Shown here: in pieces, positions 60,639-64,000 of the stretch
Layout of the letters: each line of letters opens with the position of its first letter
How positions within the stretch are numbered: position 1 is the stretch's first letter
Assembly (NCBI GenBank): GCA_029624765.1
Contig: JARSSO010000016.1
Location: 62,001-126,000 of the forward strand
Reading direction: 5' to 3'
Source of the DNA: Candidatus Contendibacter sp.
GTDB taxonomy: Bacteria > Pseudomonadota > Gammaproteobacteria > Competibacterales > Competibacteraceae
Length of the DNA stretch: 64,000 nt
Position numbers and translations under genes: made by a program
The notes under the pieces: model-generated
Databases searched by the model: none
Told to the model about the DNA's origin: nothing
What the model saw: only the letters and a program-made list of their open reading frames with translations

Positions 60639-63600
60639 TCTGGTTCTGGGCCAGTTCCAGAATGCGGTCAGCCAAATCGTCAACCGTTTCGCCACGCTTC
60701 CGATAGCCGCCTCGACCATCCCGGATGTCGCCGGATTCCACACCTTGCTCACCTTGTTCGAATACTGCCTTGATGGCCAGTCTGATTTTCTTCGTCTTCA
60801 TCGGGTGCCCGCGCCAGCCATCCATTCGGTGATCGTGCACCGCCCGATCCACCGCCAGCGCCAGCGTTTCGTCGCGACTTAGATTGTTGTAGAGCGCCCG
60901 CCTGGCCGGGGTGTTGATGGCGACGGGGTAGTCCGATCCAGCACCCGGCCGTATTGCCTGTTTCGTCAACTCGGCTATCTTGGCCAGGTACGCCTTGTAA
61001 TCCAACGCCTCCGTGCGCCGCTGCTCGATCAGCGCTTCCAGCAGCTTGGACATTTTTTCGTAGTAGGCCGGGTCCACCGGCGACTCGTTGATGATCAGCT
61101 TGCGGATGTTGTTCTCGATGGTCTCGGCGGTGGCCTCCGGGTTCCTCCGAATTCCCTCGGGCAGGGCATCCACCGCGCCGGAGCCACGCTCGACGATCAA
61201 CTGAATCAGGCTCAGGTCGTCGAAGACGGAAATCTTCTCGCTCTCCTCGGCGCGAATGTAGGTGTCGATCAGGTGGCGCATGGCCGGCTCGTACAGCTTG
61301 AGGTCGATGTAATCGCCACTGGCCAGCCTGACTTCGTCGCGTACCTTGGCGTAGTGATCCACTTCATCCTTGATTTTCACAATCGCGCTGGGTGGGTAGC
61401 CGGCCCCGGTCAGTTCGCCGGCGATATTGGCATAGGCCCGCAGCAGGCCGGCCACGCATTGGTAGAGCTTGACCCGTTTCGGTTCGTTGTCCTTGAGTTG
61501 CTCGGCGTTGCCGGACTCCAGGGCGCAAAAGTAGTGCAGGTAGGCGGCTTGATCCTTCGGCGGGGGTACGGGTTCGCACAGCGCCTTGACGGCTTCCCGC
61601 GCTTCTTCAAGGTCTTCGCGCGCTCGGGTCAGGCGGTCTTTCAGCAGCCCGGCCACGTCTTCCGGGTCGTAACCGTCCAGCGCGCCGGAGGTGTAATCCC
61701 TGACCGCGCCTTCCAGGCTCTTGAACAAGTCCTTGTAATCGATGATGTAGCCGTAGAGCTTGTCGTCGCCGTCCAGCCGGTTCACGCGGCAGATGGCCTG
61801 GAACAGACCGTGGTCGCGCATGAATTTGTCGATGTAGAGGTAGGTTGCGGGCGGCGCGTCGAAACCGGTGAGCAGCTTGTCCACCACGATCAGCAGTTTC
61901 ATTTGCCCCGGTTCGGCGATGAATTTCCGTTTGACCTGCTGCTCGAATTCGTCGGCCTTGTTGATCGCGGTTTCCGGCGCTTCGTCGAACCAGTCGGCCA
62001 GCAGGGTCCGGTAGGTCTCGTACTTGCGCAGGTTGTCGGTGTCGCCCTCGCCGGTGGTTTCGCCCTTGGCGTCGGCCACGGTGGGCCGGTAGCTGGTGAC
62101 GATGGCGCACCGGCCCTTGAGTTCGGTTTTGGCGAACAGATCGTAAAGCTGGCAGGCTTCGTGGATGCTGCCCGACACCAGCAGGGCGTTGCCATGGCCG
62201 TCCATCAGGCGCGGTTTGGTGCTCATGTCGAGCAGGATGTCGGCGACGATCTTTTCCAGCCGGGATTTGCTGGACAGCACCCGCTGCATCGTTCCCCATT
62301 TCTGCTTCAGTTGCGCCCTGGCGAGGTCGTTCAGGCCCTGGGTTTTGGCCTCGAACCACTCGTCGATCTTTTTCCGGGACGTGATGGCCTGGTCGATGTC
62401 CCGCGCCTCGTAGCGCAGGTCCACCACTACGCCTTCCCGCACCGCCTGGTCGAATTTGTAGGTGTGAATGTAGCGCCCGAATACCTCGGTGCTCTTCTGC
62501 TTGTCGGCCTTCAGCAGCGGCGTGCCGGTGAAGCCGATGAACAGGGCATGGGGCAGGATGGTTTTCATCGCCTGGTGCAGTTCGCCGGACTGGGTGCGGT
62601 GGCACTCGTCCACGAACACGTAGAGGTCGCCCTTGGGCTTGAAGTCCGGCGGCAGTTTCCTGATGGCGGCGATGAAATCCGCGACGGCAGCCGGATCGTC
62701 GGTTTCCTTGCCGCCGAATTTGTGAATCAGCGAACACATTAGCCAGGGCGTGGAAGCGTTGAGCGCGGCGATCAGGTCGGCGCCGCTCCGGGGCCGGTGG
62801 ATGTCTTCGTTGACGCCTTTGAAGACCTTTTCGATCTGTTCGTCCAGTTCGGTGCGGTCGGTGATGATCAGCACCCGCGCGTCGGGGCGGTTTTCGCGGA
62901 TCCACTTGGCCAGCCAGACCATGGTCAGACTCTTGCCGCTGCCCTGGGTGTGCCAGATGATCCCGCCCTCGCGGCGGCGGATGAACTCCTGGGCCGCGCG
63001 CACCCCGAAGTACTGGTTCTGCCGACAAACTTTCTTTGCGCCGGCGTCGAACACGATGAAGTCGTGGATCAGTTCAAGGAAGCGATCCTTACGGCAAAGC
63101 TGGGTCAGATGGCGATCCAGCAGGTTTTCGATGGGGCTGTCTTCCACCCATTTCAGGTAATACTTCTCCTTCGTTTCGATGGCGCCGTAGCGCAGGCCCT
63201 CGGTGTCGTTGCCGGCCAGCACGAATTGCACGGTCGAGAAAAAGGGCTGGATGAATTCCTTCTTCTGGTTGTCGAGGTTCTGGCGGATGCCCTCGGCCAC
63301 CGCCACGGTGGAGCGCTTCAGTTCCAGCACGCCCAGGGCGATGCCGTTCACGTACAGCACCACATCCGGGCGCTTGGTGTGGGCCTTGGCGTCGGCGGCC
63401 TTGACCGTGACCTCTTCGGCGAGGGCGAAGTCGTTCTTGAGGGGATTTTTCCAGTCGATTGGGAAGACGGTTTGAGTGTTCTCGCCGACTTCGGCTCGCA
63501 CCTTCACGCCATAGCGCAGCAGCGTGTAGACCGCCCGGTTGCGGTCGTAGAGGCTTTTGCCGGCGTCGTTGGCGGCCTGGTCCAGTTCGCGCAGGGCCTT

Positions 63601-63780
63601 TTCGATCAGCGCCGGGTCGTATTGTTGCCTTTCCAGCCAGGCGCGCAGCAAGTCCGGTTCGATGTTGCGGTTGTTGGGGCGGTCGGTCCAGTTGCCGAGA
63701 TCGATATAGCCCAGCGTGTCGCGGAACAGGGCGACGACGCGGTCCTGGGTTTTCTTCTCGATCTGGCCGACGGTGGTCAC
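60628..63780 (-). CDS. hsdR: HsdR, type I restriction enzyme R subunit
   Basis: A 1050-residue type I restriction motor-nuclease. The N-terminal nuclease shows KRPDVVLYVNG and LGVLELKRST (PD-ExK). The translocase has Walker A WHTQGSGKSLTMVWLAKW, DECH box YVFVDECHRT, GFTGTPLL and the C-terminal helicase motifs around DKLLTGFDAPPATYLY. The helical C-terminus would contact HsdM. The GTG at 63780 has GGAGGA about eight bases upstream; frames further left are unsupported. HsdM and HsdS are not in the window, and the adjacent gene to the right is on the other strand. Confidence 0.93.
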   Translation of the reverse strand: MTTVGQIEKKTQDRVVALFRDTLGYIDLGNWTDRPNNRNIEPDLLRAWLERQQYDPALIEKALRELDQAANDAGKSLYDRNRAVYTLLRYGVKVRAEVGENTQTVFPIDWKNPLKNDFALAEEVTVKAADAKAHTKRPDVVLYVNGIALGVLELKRSTVAVAEGIRQNLDNQKKEFIQPFFSTVQFVLAGNDTEGLRYGAIETKEKYYLKWVEDSPIENLLDRHLTQLCRKDRFLELIHDFIVFDAGAKKVCRQNQYFGVRAAQEFIRRREGGIIWHTQGSGKSLTMVWLAKWIRENRPDARVLIITDRTELDEQIEKVFKGVNEDIHRPRSGADLIAALNASTPWLMCSLIHKFGGKETDDPAAVADFIAAIRKLPPDFKPKGDLYVFVDECHRTQSGELHQAMKTILPHALFIGFTGTPLLKADKQKSTEVFGRYIHTYKFDQAVREGVVVDLRYEARDIDQAITSRKKIDEWFEAKTQGLNDLARAQLKQKWGTMQRVLSSKSRLEKIVADILLDMSTKPRLMDGHGNALLVSGSIHEACQLYDLFAKTELKGRCAIVTSYRPTVADAKGETTGEGDTDNLRKYETYRTLLADWFDEAPETAINKADEFEQQVKRKFIAEPGQMKLLIVVDKLLTGFDAPPATYLYIDKFMRDHGLFQAICRVNRLDGDDKLYGYIIDYKDLFKSLEGAVRDYTSGALDGYDPEDVAGLLKDRLTRAREDLEEAREAVKALCEPVPPPKDQAAYLHYFCALESGNAEQLKDNEPKRVKLYQCVAGLLRAYANIAGELTGAGYPPSAIVKIKDEVDHYAKVRDEVRLASGDYIDLKLYEPAMRHLIDTYIRAEESEKISVFDDLSLIQLIVERGSGAVDALPEGIRRNPEATAETIENNIRKLIINESPVDPAYYEKMSKLLEALIEQRRTEALDYKAYLAKIAELTKQAIRPGAGSDYPVAINTPARRALYNNLSRDETLALAVDRAVHDHRMDGWRGHPMKTKKIRLAIKAVFEQGEQGVESGDIRDGRGGYRKRGETVDDLADRILELAQNQNEY

Positions 63781-63807
63781 CCTGTGTTCCTCCCGGGATG
63801 AAATCCT

Positions 63808-63839
63808 GATAATCTTATCATACTGACTAGACTGACTAG
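63808..63839 (+). promoter_or_regulatory. candidate operator in front of the Phd/YefM antitoxin gene
   Basis: A palindrome GATAATCTTATC (63808-63819) is followed by two tandem copies of ACTGACTAG (63822-63830 and 63831-63839). They lie 28-60 bases before the antitoxin ATG and between it and the divergent hsdR start. Antitoxins of this family usually repress their own promoter by binding such repeats. Confidence 0.5.
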
Positions 63840-63867
63840 TTTCCAGCTTTAACCCAAGAGGTTTCTC

Positions 63868-64000
63868 ATGCACACTTGGCAATTACAGGAAGCCAAAAGC
63901 CGTTTCAGCGAACTGGTGGATCGTACTCTTACCGAAGGTCCACAGCTTGTCACGCGACGCGGCGCCGAGGCCGTGGTCGTGGTCGCCGCGCCTGAATTCC
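63868..64000 (+). CDS. Phd/YefM-family antitoxin, N-terminal part (cut by window edge)
   Basis: The first 44 codons of a Phd/YefM antitoxin: MHTWQLQEAKSRFSELVD followed by a VTRRGAEAVVVVA strand, the typical DNA-binding fold. An AAGAGG ribosome binding site lies just upstream of the ATG. A toxin gene (PIN or Doc/RelE type) would be expected immediately beyond the right edge. Confidence 0.88.
   Translation, partial: MHTWQLQEAKSRFSELVDRTLTEGPQLVTRRGAEAVVVVAAPEF

Overview
The window looks like a chromosomal segment of a GC-rich gammaproteobacterium. The evidence is the gene content and order: rhlB divergent from trxA-rho, a complete dcw cell-division cluster running into lpxC and secA, pilBCD-coaE-zapD, ypjD divergent from ffh, and slyD, prlC and ubiT. 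The genus cannot be fixed from the sequence. A Competibacter- or Chromatiales-like lineage would fit but is a guess. No tRNA, CRISPR array, prophage or insertion sequence was recognised.

Layout. 1-11 kb (mostly minus strand) holds minC (cut by the edge), slyD, small hydrolases, htpG with a heat-shock type promoter, ogt, cysQ, the ribosomal operon rpsP-rimM-trmD-rplS, and ffh. 11-17.6 kb holds ypjD and then a surface-polysaccharide locus: a WecA/MraY-like sugar-phosphate transferase, a Wzm/Wzt ABC exporter and two family 2 glycosyltransferase genes with lower GC. 17.7-26 kb holds trxA-rho-ubiT, rhlB with a gamma-glutamyltransferase and a HAD phosphatase, and prlC. 26-32 kb holds the type IV pilus assembly genes pilB, pilC and pilD, then coaE and zapD. 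mutT, argJ and secA follow on the minus strand.

36-39.9 kb is a low-GC defence island inserted between secA and lpxC. It contains a VapBC-like toxin-antitoxin pair, a small antitoxin-like gene, and an McrBC-type restriction system. The McrB subunit carries a complete ricin-type beta-trefoil (lectin-like) domain where the modified-base reader normally sits. This is the most unusual item in the window and suggests a restriction system sensing sugar-modified DNA.

40-58.4 kb is the division and peptidoglycan cluster, transcribed right to left: mraZ, rsmH, ftsL, ftsI, murE, murF, mraY, murD, ftsW, murG, murC, ddlB, ftsQ, ftsA, ftsZ, then lpxC. Most junctions are ATGA-type overlaps. A strong sigma-70 promoter and three GTGGG repeats with a 10-base period lie upstream of mraZ. 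rnpB (RNase P RNA) and rsmI follow. The right end is a second defence-like patch: a zinc metallopeptidase (YgjP/DUF45 type) overlapping a type I restriction HsdR gene, and the start of a Phd/YefM antitoxin gene on the opposite strand.
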